Source of the DNA: RGIG5612 sp045627365 | Lineage (GTDB): Bacteria > Bacillota > Clostridia > Lachnospirales > Lachnospiraceae | Assembly (NCBI GenBank): GCA_045627365.1 | Contig: JAZQNN010000033.1 | Location: 1 to 61,656, forward strand | DNA: 61,656 nt | Direction: 5' to 3' | In this document: one piece after another, positions 1 through 8,567 of the stretch | How the letters are laid out: the number at the start of each line of letters is the position of its first letter | Numbering within the stretch: the first letter of the stretch is position 1 | Program-made: the position numbers and the translations under genes | Notes under the pieces: generated by a model | The model's input: the letters and a program-made list of their open reading frames with translations, nothing else | The model's database searches: none | Told to the model about the DNA's origin: nothing

Positions 1-1697
1 GCTTCAGGTTCTGTCTTGATGACATTTCCGACCTCGATCTCGTCATCATATTCATAAACAGGCTTGAATTTAAGGCCCAGTTCTTCTATCGCCTTCTTAA
101 CGTCATCCTTCTTCTGGTCTGTATAATCATCAAGCTCCATGTTGCCGGGGCCTATGCTTATCCAGATCGTGATCTCGTCGCCTTCTTCGGCTTTAGATCC
201 CTTGCGCGGATCCTGACGGATTACCTCTCCCTTAGGGATCGTGTCATTGTTTTCCTCTTCAACGACCTCTTTAAATCCTGCTTTTCTGATGGCCTGAACG
301 GCTTCATCTTCAGTCTTACCGATCAAGTCAGGCACTTCAATCTTCTCAGATGTCTCCTTGGTATCCTCGGTAGTCTTGGTCGTTTTTGGATCCTTGGAGC
401 CGCTGCAGCCTGCACATCCTTTGCTGAGCAGTATTATCAAAACCACAACGATAACTATGCCCGCGATAATACCGCCGATCATCAGGATTTTGTCAAAGCG
501 GCTGCTGGTTTCCTCATTTGCTGAAGAGCGCTCAGAATAATGTACCCTGCCGCCGGAAGATGCTCTTTCGGCTGGCGGTGAACTTGTGCTCTTGTAGGTT
601 CTGACCTGGCCGGCGCCTGCTGCGCCTTTTGAAGAGCCGGAGCCTGATGGGCGAGTGGAACTCGTAGGATGACTTCTTCCTGTTGCGATTATCTGAGCTC
701 CCGCAAGTCCGACAGCTGCGACACCCGCAGCAGTACCTTTCTTGTTCAGCGAACTTGCCTTTTCAGCCTCGGAAATAGCTTCTTCAGCGGCAACAAGCTG
801 TGCTACCTCCTCAGGAGACAGTACAACGGTCTCGCCGTCATCTTCTTCATCATCGTCATCCAGATTAACGACACCTGTTGTCGGGCTGAGAAGCGATGTC
901 TTAAGGTCCGCAAGGACAGAGCCCATTCTCTGATAACGTGCCTCAGGCTTTTTCTGTGTACACTTCTCAATGATCTTTACGACCGACTCCGGTACATTCG
1001 GCACCACGCTGCTGACAAGAGGAACATCCTCCTGAATGTGCTTAAGCGCGATCGATACGGATGAATCGCCGCTGAACGGGAGGCGTCCGGTCACCATCTC
1101 GTAAAAGACGATACCGAAAGAATAAATATCGCTTCGGTTATCTACCTGGCCGCCGCGTGCCTGTTCAGGTGAAATATACTGAACCGAGCCCAGAACGCTG
1201 GTCGAGAGCGTGCCGCTTGATGCCTTGCGCGCGATACCGAAATCCGTTACTTTTATCTTGCCCTCCTTAGAGATCAGCACATTCTGCGGCTTGATATCCC
1301 TGTGGACGATGCCCGCGTTATGAGCCGCGTCAATGCCCTGGCTGACCTGGATCGCAATACTCGTTGCTTCCTTGATCGGAAGGCGTCCGTTATTTTCTAT
1401 ATACTGTTTGAGCGTAATGCCCTCAACATACTCCATTACGATGTAATAGATGCCGTTGGTCTCATTTACATCGTATACGCTTACAACGTTAGGGTGCAGA
1501 AGAGCTGCTGCCGACTGTGCCTCACGCTGGAAATTGGCCACGAAATTCTTGTCCTCGCTGTACTCCGGCTTTAAGAATTTGATAGCCACATAGCGGTTGA
1601 GTTTATGGCATTTCGCTTTATATACTACACTCATGCCGCCGGAGCCGATCTTCTCAATAAGCTCGTAGCGGTTTTCTATGATCGTTCCTGATTGCAT
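1..1697 (-). CDS. prkC: PASTA-domain Ser/Thr protein kinase PrkC (3' end cut by window)
   Basis: Membrane eukaryotic-like kinase that senses muropeptides or lipid II outside the cell and phosphorylates cytoplasmic targets. I translated this frame by hand from the ATG at 1697; 565 residues are visible before the window edge. The kinase domain fills about residues 1-265, with GSGGMS glycine loop, HRDIKPQN catalytic loop near residue 132 and DFG near 150. A linker with an acidic stretch follows, then one membrane helix (about 400-424), then extracellular PASTA repeats: one complete (about 449-515) and a second running off the edge. It is the last visible gene of the priA-def-fmt-rsmB-rlmN-stp run, 15 bp after the phosphatase gene that opposes it. 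The pairing with stp is the classic Firmicutes arrangement. C-terminal PASTA copy number is unknown. Confidence 0.95.
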   Translation of the reverse strand, partial: MQSGTIIENRYELIEKIGSGGMSVVYKAKCHKLNRYVAIKFLKPEYSEDKNFVANFQREAQSAAALLHPNVVSVYDVNETNGIYYIVMEYVEGITLKQYIENNGRLPIKEATSIAIQVSQGIDAAHNAGIVHRDIKPQNVLISKEGKIKVTDFGIARKASSGTLSTSVLGSVQYISPEQARGGQVDNRSDIYSFGIVFYEMVTGRLPFSGDSSVSIALKHIQEDVPLVSSVVPNVPESVVKIIEKCTQKKPEARYQRMGSVLADLKTSLLSPTTGVVNLDDDDEEDDGETVVLSPEEVAQLVAAEEAISEAEKASSLNKKGTAAGVAAVGLAGAQIIATGRSHPTSSTRPSGSGSSKGAAGAGQVRTYKSTSSPPAERASSGGRVHYSERSSANEETSSRFDKILMIGGIIAGIVIVVVLIILLSKGCAGCSGSKDPKTTKTTEDTKETSEKIEVPDLIGKTEDEAVQAIRKAGFKEVVEEENNDTIPKGEVIRQDPRKGSKAEEGDEITIWISIGPGNMELDDYTDQKKDDVKKAIEELGLKFKPVYEYDDEIEVGNVIKTEPE

Positions 1698-1712
1698 TTT
1701 CGATTTACCCTT

Positions 1713-2432
1713 CTATTTGGTGATCAAAACTACAGCGATATTGTCCTTGCCGCCGGCTTCATTGGCCAGCTCAACAAGCTTGTCCGCCCTTGCCTTAAGA
1801 GATGCTCTGGCATTGATTACTGCCTTTATCGTCTTCTCTCCCAACATATTGTAAAGACCGTCAGAACACAGAAGCAGTGTCTCGTCGTCTTCAAGAGTTA
1901 CCTGGAAATAATCAGGCTCTACCCTTGCTGCCGCACCGATCGCTCTGGTGATGACGTTGTTTTTCTTGTGGAAACGGGCTTCCTCGCGGGTGATCTTGCC
2001 TGCGCGGATCAGCTCGCCGACGTATGAATGATCCCATGTGATCTGGGTCATTTCGTCAGTGCTTACAACATATGCTCTGGAATCGCCGACATTGACAACA
2101 TAAGCTGTGTCGTCCTTGACGGTCACAGCTACAAGAGTTGTTGCCATGCCCTTATATGCTTCCTCTTTTCCTTTCTCGTAGATGGTATCATTTGCCACCT
2201 TAACAGCTTCGGCAAATATAGCCAGAGGAATCTTGGCTACCGAATCTTCAGCAGCGTCAAAAAATGTCTCCGCAGCTGTCGATGAAGCGTATTCACCTGC
2301 GTTATGACCGCCGAGTCCATCGCAGACAACATACAGGTTTTCGAGATTTCCGATAGGCTCATCGCATTCAAGCGAATAGTCCTGATTGTACTTCCTTACT
2401 ACTCCGATGTCTGTAATACCGTATGATTTCAC
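1713..2432 (-). CDS. stp: PP2C-family Ser/Thr phosphatase (Stp/PrpC)
   Basis: Soluble Mn/Mg-dependent phosphatase of 239 residues that reverses PrkC phosphorylation. The PP2C motifs are present in order: RKYNQD near the N terminus, CDGLGGHNAG (metal-binding Asp), GDSRAY, SDGL and a C-terminal GGKDNI with the last metal-binding Asp. The start is GTG at 2432, supported by an AGGAGG box five bases upstream. That start overlaps the rlmN stop, so the two are probably translationally coupled. Length is normal for the family (about 240-250). Confidence 0.95.
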   Translation of the reverse strand: MKSYGITDIGVVRKYNQDYSLECDEPIGNLENLYVVCDGLGGHNAGEYASSTAAETFFDAAEDSVAKIPLAIFAEAVKVANDTIYEKGKEEAYKGMATTLVAVTVKDDTAYVVNVGDSRAYVVSTDEMTQITWDHSYVGELIRAGKITREEARFHKKNNVITRAIGAAARVEPDYFQVTLEDDETLLLCSDGLYNMLGEKTIKAVINARASLKARADKLVELANEAGGKDNIAVVLITK

Positions 2433-3484
2433 AATTGCCTCCTAGTTTGTCTTCTAAGCTGTCCGCAGGCTCCGGAAATGTCTCTGCCCATCTCCCTGCG
2501 CCTGGTCGTTGTTATCCTGGCACCTTCCAGAATTCTCTGGAATTCTGTTATGTCTTTCTCTTTGGCCGCGCCGTAATTGTTCTCCGGCGTCGGATTTACC
2601 GGAATCAGATTGACATGAGCGCCCATTCCCTTAAGCCTTGCGGCAAGTTCTCCGGCGTGCTCCGGTCTGTCATTGATCCCGTCGATAAGACAGTATTCAA
2701 ATGTGACTCTTCTGCCTGTTTTCTCGAAAAACGTACTGCACGCGGCAAGCACCTCATCCATCGAATATTTTTTGGCGACCGGCATAATCGAACGCCTTAT
2801 GTCGTCATTCGGTGCATGAAGGGATAAAGCAAGGGTCACTTTAAGGGCATCGTCTGCAAGCTTAATAATGCCCGGAACGATCCCGCATGTTGATATTGTA
2901 ATATTTCTTTGACTTATGTGCAAGGCATTTCCGTCCGATAATATCCTTACGAAGCGCGTAACATTGTCGTAATTCATCATCGGCTCGCCCATTCCCATGA
3001 TAACCACATTGGAAACGCGCTCGCCTGTGTCCTTTTGTATCTCGTAAACCTGCGAAAGGATCTCCGACGCGCCCAGATTTCTCACGCATCCGTCAATAGT
3101 CGAGGCACAGAAAGTGCAGCCCATCGCGCAGCCCACCTGGGACGAAACGCACACGGAATTGCCGTGCTTGTAGCGCATCAAGACGCTTTCCACAGTATTG
3201 CCGTCCTCAAGCTCGAAAAGGTATTTTCTGGTGCCGTCGATAGCCGAAACCTGTACCCTCAGGATAGATAAAGGTCTGAGCGTACATTTTTCTCTGAGCA
3301 TGTTCCTCAGATCCTTGGGCAGATTGCTCATTTCATCAAAGTCTGAGACCAGTTTCTCGTGAAGCCAGGAAAAGATCTGTCCGGCCCTATAGGAGGGCTG
3401 CCCAAACTCGGCAAGAAGGGCCTTCAGTTCGTCGATCTCAAGCGATTTTATATCTATTTTGCTGTTAATATCTGTTGTGTTCAT
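2429..3484 (-). CDS. rlmN: Dual-specificity 23S rRNA A2503 / tRNA A37 C2-methyltransferase RlmN
   Basis: Radical-SAM methyltransferase that makes m2A2503 in 23S rRNA (and m2A37 in some tRNAs), affecting peptidyl-transferase fidelity. The protein has 351 residues. The CX3CX2C cluster ligands are C119, C123 and C126. The two catalytic cysteines of the family are visible as C112 and the C-terminal C340 in the ISGACGQL context. An MGMGEP motif for SAM binding is also present. It sits between rsmB and stp with overlapping ends on both sides, as in many Clostridia. It is RlmN rather than Cfr because the C-terminal GxCGQL context and the chromosomal operon position match RlmN. Confidence 0.95.
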   Translation of the reverse strand: MNTTDINSKIDIKSLEIDELKALLAEFGQPSYRAGQIFSWLHEKLVSDFDEMSNLPKDLRNMLREKCTLRPLSILRVQVSAIDGTRKYLFELEDGNTVESVLMRYKHGNSVCVSSQVGCAMGCTFCASTIDGCVRNLGASEILSQVYEIQKDTGERVSNVVIMGMGEPMMNYDNVTRFVRILSDGNALHISQRNITISTCGIVPGIIKLADDALKVTLALSLHAPNDDIRRSIMPVAKKYSMDEVLAACSTFFEKTGRRVTFEYCLIDGINDRPEHAGELAARLKGMGAHVNLIPVNPTPENNYGAAKEKDITEFQRILEGARITTTRRREMGRDISGACGQLRRQTRRQL

Positions 3485-4806
3485 TATGGTATATTTTTCT
3501 CAAATAAAGCCCAGAAGAAGCCGTCACCTTCTTCCGTGTCACCTGGAAGTATTTGTTCTGTCTTTCTAAGTGCAAATGTTCCGTCCTCCGCCAGCCATGC
3601 CGCATTGTCGTCATTTTCGGCAGCGGTTATCGTACACGTGCTGTAAAGCAATAATCCGCCCGGCTTAACATAGCCTTTAACAACGTCCAGGATCTCGCGC
3701 TGAAGTTTGGAAAGCTCCTCAACGTCCTTTTTCCTGACCCTGAGCTTGATGTCCGGTTTGCCGCCGATCACGCCGAGCCCCGAGCACGGAAGGTCCGCGA
3801 TCACAAGGTCTGCCTTGCGCGAAAGCGTCTCATCAAATACCAGCGCGTCATGAACCTCCGGTTCAATATTGACTGCTCCCAGTCTGGCGATATTTTCCTC
3901 GATCAGGCTGACTTTGGCCTGCGTAAGGTCACGCGAAATGATCCTTGCCTTTGGGAAATTCTCTGCTGCGCATAAAGATTTTCCGCCGGGAGCCGCACAC
4001 ACGTCCACTATCACGAGTCCCTCACCGTCAGAGCCCTTAGCTTCTTCCTTAAGTGCCTTAATACCTGCATATGCCGCACGGACAGAACTTGTATCCTGGA
4101 TCGTGAACAGGCCGTCTTTATAAGCCTTCAGCGCGGTAAGACGTGAAAAATCACTCAGTGAGGCGCAGTTAAGCTCCTCTGCTCCCTTTATCGGGCGTAC
4201 GGTGCAGCCTTCGCTTTCAAGCTGCCCGGTTATATACTCAGGACTCCCTTTAAGCGTATTAAGTCTGATCGAAAGGCCCTTTGCCTCATTCAGGCTCCGC
4301 CTGAAGAACTGCTCAGCCCGGGGCTTTCCGAAGCGTTCTGTCACTTCCTCGTAAAGCCATTTAGGAACGCTTAAACGAACATTTTCAGGCATTTCAAGTG
4401 TGCCCGCGCCATTCTTCTGAACGGACCTTAACACGCCGTTTACGAACGATTTAAGGCTCCCTAAGCCTCTTTTGGAGACGAGATTACCGGCCTCAGAGAT
4501 CACAGCGTAATCCGGCACCGCGTCCATGAAAAGCAGCTGATATACGCTCATGCGGAGCACATTCAGTACCACCGGCCGCATCTTCTGGGTATTTACCGTG
4601 GAATAGCTGTTTATCACGTAGTCAAGATAGATCAGTTTTTCCAGTACTCCCAGGTAAAGTCTGCATACGAAGGAGCGCTCCTTTTCGTCAAGGTCGTACG
4701 TCTCAAGCGTTTCATTAACGACAAGATGGCTGAACTTCGCTTCCTGCAAAGTCTCAGCCAGCATTGTGAGCACTATATTTCTTAAGTCGTTCTTCTTATC
4801 AGCCAT
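3484..4806 (-). CDS. rsmB: 16S rRNA m5C967 methyltransferase RsmB
   Basis: SAM-dependent RNA cytosine-5 methyltransferase of 440 residues acting on 16S rRNA. About residues 1-140 form a NusB-like RNA-binding domain, followed by the Rossmann methyltransferase core. Core motifs are VCAAPGGK (SAM loop), DLPCSG (one catalytic Cys) and YSTCT (the nucleophile Cys). The stop overlaps the rlmN start in a TAATG arrangement, and fmt lies 5 bp upstream. This is the usual fmt-rsmB order. Confidence 0.94.
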   Translation of the reverse strand: MADKKNDLRNIVLTMLAETLQEAKFSHLVVNETLETYDLDEKERSFVCRLYLGVLEKLIYLDYVINSYSTVNTQKMRPVVLNVLRMSVYQLLFMDAVPDYAVISEAGNLVSKRGLGSLKSFVNGVLRSVQKNGAGTLEMPENVRLSVPKWLYEEVTERFGKPRAEQFFRRSLNEAKGLSIRLNTLKGSPEYITGQLESEGCTVRPIKGAEELNCASLSDFSRLTALKAYKDGLFTIQDTSSVRAAYAGIKALKEEAKGSDGEGLVIVDVCAAPGGKSLCAAENFPKARIISRDLTQAKVSLIEENIARLGAVNIEPEVHDALVFDETLSRKADLVIADLPCSGLGVIGGKPDIKLRVRKKDVEELSKLQREILDVVKGYVKPGGLLLYSTCTITAAENDDNAAWLAEDGTFALRKTEQILPGDTEEGDGFFWALFEKNIP

Positions 4807-4811
4807 ATCCT

Positions 4812-5756
4812 TCAGTCTTTGCTGTTTGCAAAAACATAGCCCTTTTCGATCTTCTTACCGCGAAGGAATTCCTCGACCGTCATGCGCTTTTTGCCTTCAA
4901 GCTGCACTTCCTTCGGGAATAAAATGCCGCAGCCGGTCCTGATGCCGAAACGCTTCTTTTCGGAAACTACGACCTCTCCCGGCACGCCGGTCTCTTCAGA
5001 TTCGCACTCGACTTCTGCCGAGATGATCTTGAATGTCTTGCCGTCAAGATATGTATACACTCCAGGCCACGGTGCATATGCCCTGGTCATTCTCTCGATA
5101 AGGTCTGCCGGTTTGGAAAAGTCCGCAAGCCCGGCCTCCTTGTTAAGCATCTTTACATAGGTCGCGCCTTCTGCAGGCTGCGGCGTTGCAGTTACAGTTC
5201 CTGCCTCGAGTCCGTCGATCGCCTCTATTATCATCCTGCGTCCGAGCGTAACAGCCTTAGCCTCAAGTGTTTCGGCGGTCTCATCCTCTGCCAGCGGGAT
5301 CGACTCCTGCAGGAGGATATCGCCCGTATCCATTTTCTCGGCCATCTTCATGATGGTCACTCCGCTTTCCTTGTCTCCGTCCAGAATAGGTGCAACAAAG
5401 GGAGCGCAGCCTCTGCACTTAGGAAGGAGCGAAGGATGCACGTTGATGCACTGGTAAGGCGCCATGTCAAGCAGCCTGTTCGGAAGCTTCTGTGCATACG
5501 CTGCAACGACCATGATATCCGCGCCCAAAGCTTCAAGTTCATCAAGGAAGACCTCATCCGCAATTTTCTCAGGCTGAAGTACAGGGATCTCAGCCTCCAT
5601 AGCACGGGCCTTTACCGGTGAAAAGCTTACCTTTCCGCCGCGTCCTGATGCCCTGTCCGGCTGCGTAACGACCGCGATCACCTCGTGGCGCGATTCAATC
5701 AAACTGTCCAATATCTGAGCTCCGAGATCCGGAGTTCCGAAAAATATTACCTTCAT
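4812..5756 (-). CDS. fmt: Methionyl-tRNA formyltransferase
   Basis: Formylates initiator Met-tRNA using 10-formyl-tetrahydrofolate. The protein has 314 residues, standard for the family, and begins with the FFGTP motif. The folate and catalytic region reads INVHPSLLP, followed by the RG loop and a GVTIM...DTGDIL segment carrying the catalytic Asp. The loop reads KCRGCAP instead of the more common RYRGAAP, a mild variation. Its start overlaps the def stop by four bases, coupling the formylation and deformylation genes. Confidence 0.95.
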   Translation of the reverse strand: MKVIFFGTPDLGAQILDSLIESRHEVIAVVTQPDRASGRGGKVSFSPVKARAMEAEIPVLQPEKIADEVFLDELEALGADIMVVAAYAQKLPNRLLDMAPYQCINVHPSLLPKCRGCAPFVAPILDGDKESGVTIMKMAEKMDTGDILLQESIPLAEDETAETLEAKAVTLGRRMIIEAIDGLEAGTVTATPQPAEGATYVKMLNKEAGLADFSKPADLIERMTRAYAPWPGVYTYLDGKTFKIISAEVECESEETGVPGEVVVSEKKRFGIRTGCGILFPKEVQLEGKKRMTVEEFLRGKKIEKGYVFANSKD

Positions 5757-6337
5757 TCCTCTTTAGGTTCCTCTTCCTCGTATTCACTGTATGAGTGGAT
5801 CCCACCCTCTGCCTTGTCTTTGTAAAGGATTCCGTCCATATGATCGCATTCGTGCTGGATCGCTCTTGCAAGGAATCCCGTTGCCTCAAGATCGTACGGC
5901 TTCAGCCTTTCGTCCTGAGCGTGTAAAATAATATGATTCGGGCGTGTTACGACACCGCTTTTGCCGGGGATGGAAAGGCATCCTTCATTGCCGGTCTGGG
6001 TCTCATCGCCGATCACTTCGATCGTCGGATTGATGATCACAAGCAGTTCAGCGTTGCTGTGGCATGTGCTCGGAAGTTCGGCAAGAGCCTTCTCGTATTC
6101 TTCTTCGCTCATATCATCGTCAACCGGTCCTAAAGCTTCCTCAGGTGCGACATTGACCAGGCACAGTCTCTTTAAAACACCAACCTGAACAGCCGCAAGA
6201 CCTACACCCTGCGCGTCATACAGAGTCTCTTCCATGTCATCGATAAGCTGAAGTGTTCTCTCGCTCATTTCTTTGACCGGTTTGGATTTTTTCCTTAAAA
6301 TATCGTCTCCGTCAACCCTTATTGTACGTAATGCCAT
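5753..6337 (-). CDS. def: Peptide deformylase with acidic insertion
   Basis: Removes the N-formyl group from nascent proteins. The three metal-site motifs are present: GVGLAAVQ (residues 44-51), EGCLS (118-122, Cys ligand) and QHECDH (about 160-165, two His ligands and the catalytic Glu). At 194 residues it is somewhat longer than usual. An acidic stretch of about 35 residues (about 64-98, rich in Glu and Asp) separates the first core strand pair from the INP strand, and the C terminus is also acidic. It is followed directly by fmt with a four-base overlap. Its start codon is 2 bp after the priA stop. Confidence 0.94.
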   Translation of the reverse strand: MALRTIRVDGDDILRKKSKPVKEMSERTLQLIDDMEETLYDAQGVGLAAVQVGVLKRLCLVNVAPEEALGPVDDDMSEEEYEKALAELPSTCHSNAELLVIINPTIEVIGDETQTGNEGCLSIPGKSGVVTRPNHIILHAQDERLKPYDLEATGFLARAIQHECDHMDGILYKDKAEGGIHSYSEYEEEEPKEE

Positions 6338-6339
6338 AT

Positions 6340-8562
6340 CTATTTCCCCATTTCTGAAAAATCAAATGTCACCTGGATATCCTTGTCCTGATGATCATCC
6401 ATATATTGCTCAATGACGTCTTTAATGTCAGTTAATTCTTTATAAGAAGCCGACTTAAGGTAGATCATCCTGCGGTAGCGGTCATTTATCCTGCCGATCA
6501 CAGCCTCTGCCGGTCCGATTTTCGTAAGAAGCGGCGCTTCGATATCTATGAGTGTGCTGACCCTTCTGCACTCCTCATCAAGTCTTCCTTCATCGGAGCC
6601 GGTGAATAATACCGCCAGCATATTCATGGCCGGCGGATATCCCAGAAGTCTTCTGTAGGACATCTCAAATTTGTAAAACTCGTCGTAATTTTGCTCCGCC
6701 CCGAGCTTTACGGCATAGTTATCCGGCGAATAGGTCTGGATGATTACACGGCCTTCCTTGCTGCCTCGACCCGCGCGGCCCGCTGCCTGCGTGATCAGCT
6801 GGAACGTTCGCTCACTGGCCAGATAATCCCCTGCGTAAAGTGACATATCTGCTGCCAGGATCCCGACCAGCGTAACATTGGCAAAATCGTGTCCCTTCAC
6901 GATCATCTGCGTCCCGACCAGAATGTCGGCTTCTCCTCCCGCAAATGCCGCAAGTATCTTCTCGTGGCCGTCCTTCTCCTTGGTGGTGTCCGCGTCCATT
7001 CTTAGAACAGATGCTTCCGGATAAATCCTTTTTATCTCTTCTTCTATCTTCTGCGTCCCCGTGCCGAACGTGCCGATGTATTTTGATCCACACTTAGGGC
7101 AGGTCTTCATCATAGGCGTCTCATATCCGCAGTAATGGCACACAAGCCTGCCGTCTCTGTGATACTTAAGTGATACGTCGCAGTGAGGGCATTTTATGGC
7201 TTCTCCGCACTGTCTGCAGGAAACGAAGCTTGAATAGCCTCGCCTGTTTATGAAAAGGATCACCTGTTCCTTCTTGCCGAGCCTGTCAAGGATCAGCTCA
7301 TTAAGCCTTTCACTGATGATTGAGCGGTTGCCTTTGGCGAGTTCATCGCGAAGATCGACTACCTCAACATCCGGCAAATTAGCGCCGCCTGCTCTTCTTG
7401 AGAGCTTGTAAAGAGCGTACTGGCCGTTTTCGGCCTTGTTGTATGTATCAACCGAAGGTGTTGCGGAGCCGAGTACGGTAAAGGCTCCCGCCATCTCGGC
7501 GCGTTTGATCGCAACCTCCCGGCTGTGATAGCGCGGCACATTCTCGTTCTTATATGTATTTTCGTGTTCCTCGTCAATTATTATGATCCCAAGCCTCTCA
7601 AACGGAGTAAAAAGAGCTGATCTCGGGCCGATGATGATATCAACATCGCCTCTTTTAGCTTTCTCCAGCTGGTCGTGCTTTTCCGCCGGTGTCTGCTTGG
7701 AATTGATGACTGAAACGCGGTTTCCGAACTTTCTGTAAAATCTGATAACAGTCTGGTAAGTCAGCGCGATCTCAGGAATAAGCACTATCGCCTGCCTTCC
7801 CTGTTCAATAACGCGCGAGATCAGATTGATATATACTTCCGTCTTTCCCGAGCCTGTAACGCCGTGAATAAGCGACGGTCTGTCATCCCCGGCAATATGG
7901 CGATTCCAAATGTCGTCTGCCACCTTCTGTTGGTCAGCGTTTAGAACTATGTTGTACTCCTGACGCTCCTTAATGTTGATGACGTCCCTTAAGTTCTCCC
8001 TGCGGTCGATTCTTATCAGTCCGTCCTTCTCGAGGGTTTTAAGAACCGCAGGCGATGCGTTAAGCTTATCTCTTATAATATTTACCGGCAGTACACTCTC
8101 CGCTGTCAGTTCCTTAAGGACTCTGACTCTCGCTGCCGCACGTTTATTGCCTGCAAGCTTTTCAGCCGCGTCCTTAGCTTCCTCGGTGCTCACGTTAAGG
8201 CAGGCATACTTCTCAACAACAGGGTTGGATGCGACCTTGACCGGCATTACGGTCTTGAGTGCCTTGTTCATCGTTGAGCCGTAATTGGTCTTGATGAAAT
8301 GCGCCAGCTCGATCATGCTTCCCTGCGCGCTCACTGCTCCGGTAACGACAGAATCTATTGATTTAAGCTTCTCGACCGGCCAGTCTGACTTGTCTTTCAG
8401 GTTCAGCACAAAGCCTTTGATCAGCTTGTTGCCTTTGCCAAAAGGAATGTTGACCGGCGTTCCCGGCCTTATATCTGCGGCAAAGCCCTCCGGCACTATG
8501 TACTCGAAGGGTCTGTCCACGTTCTCATGCGATATATCAACTATTACGTCAGCGAAAATCAT
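6340..8562 (-). CDS. priA: Primosomal replication restart helicase PriA
   Basis: 3'-5' helicase that reloads the replisome at stalled forks. I chose the ATG at 8562 (MIFADV, 740 residues) because the upstream in-frame extension lies inside ftsK and has no family-like sequence. The N-terminal DNA-binding domain (about 1-200) is followed by Walker A GVTGSGKT, the DEEH Walker B box, a zinc-binding cysteine array of eight Cys in CxxC pairs, and helicase motifs including QAAGRAGR. It heads the priA-def-fmt-rsmB-rlmN-stp-prkC run and starts just past the ftsK stop. Confidence 0.95.
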   Translation of the reverse strand: MIFADVIVDISHENVDRPFEYIVPEGFAADIRPGTPVNIPFGKGNKLIKGFVLNLKDKSDWPVEKLKSIDSVVTGAVSAQGSMIELAHFIKTNYGSTMNKALKTVMPVKVASNPVVEKYACLNVSTEEAKDAAEKLAGNKRAAARVRVLKELTAESVLPVNIIRDKLNASPAVLKTLEKDGLIRIDRRENLRDVINIKERQEYNIVLNADQQKVADDIWNRHIAGDDRPSLIHGVTGSGKTEVYINLISRVIEQGRQAIVLIPEIALTYQTVIRFYRKFGNRVSVINSKQTPAEKHDQLEKAKRGDVDIIIGPRSALFTPFERLGIIIIDEEHENTYKNENVPRYHSREVAIKRAEMAGAFTVLGSATPSVDTYNKAENGQYALYKLSRRAGGANLPDVEVVDLRDELAKGNRSIISERLNELILDRLGKKEQVILFINRRGYSSFVSCRQCGEAIKCPHCDVSLKYHRDGRLVCHYCGYETPMMKTCPKCGSKYIGTFGTGTQKIEEEIKRIYPEASVLRMDADTTKEKDGHEKILAAFAGGEADILVGTQMIVKGHDFANVTLVGILAADMSLYAGDYLASERTFQLITQAAGRAGRGSKEGRVIIQTYSPDNYAVKLGAEQNYDEFYKFEMSYRRLLGYPPAMNMLAVLFTGSDEGRLDEECRRVSTLIDIEAPLLTKIGPAEAVIGRINDRYRRMIYLKSASYKELTDIKDVIEQYMDDHQDKDIQVTFDFSEMGK

Positions 8563-8567
8563 TCTGT

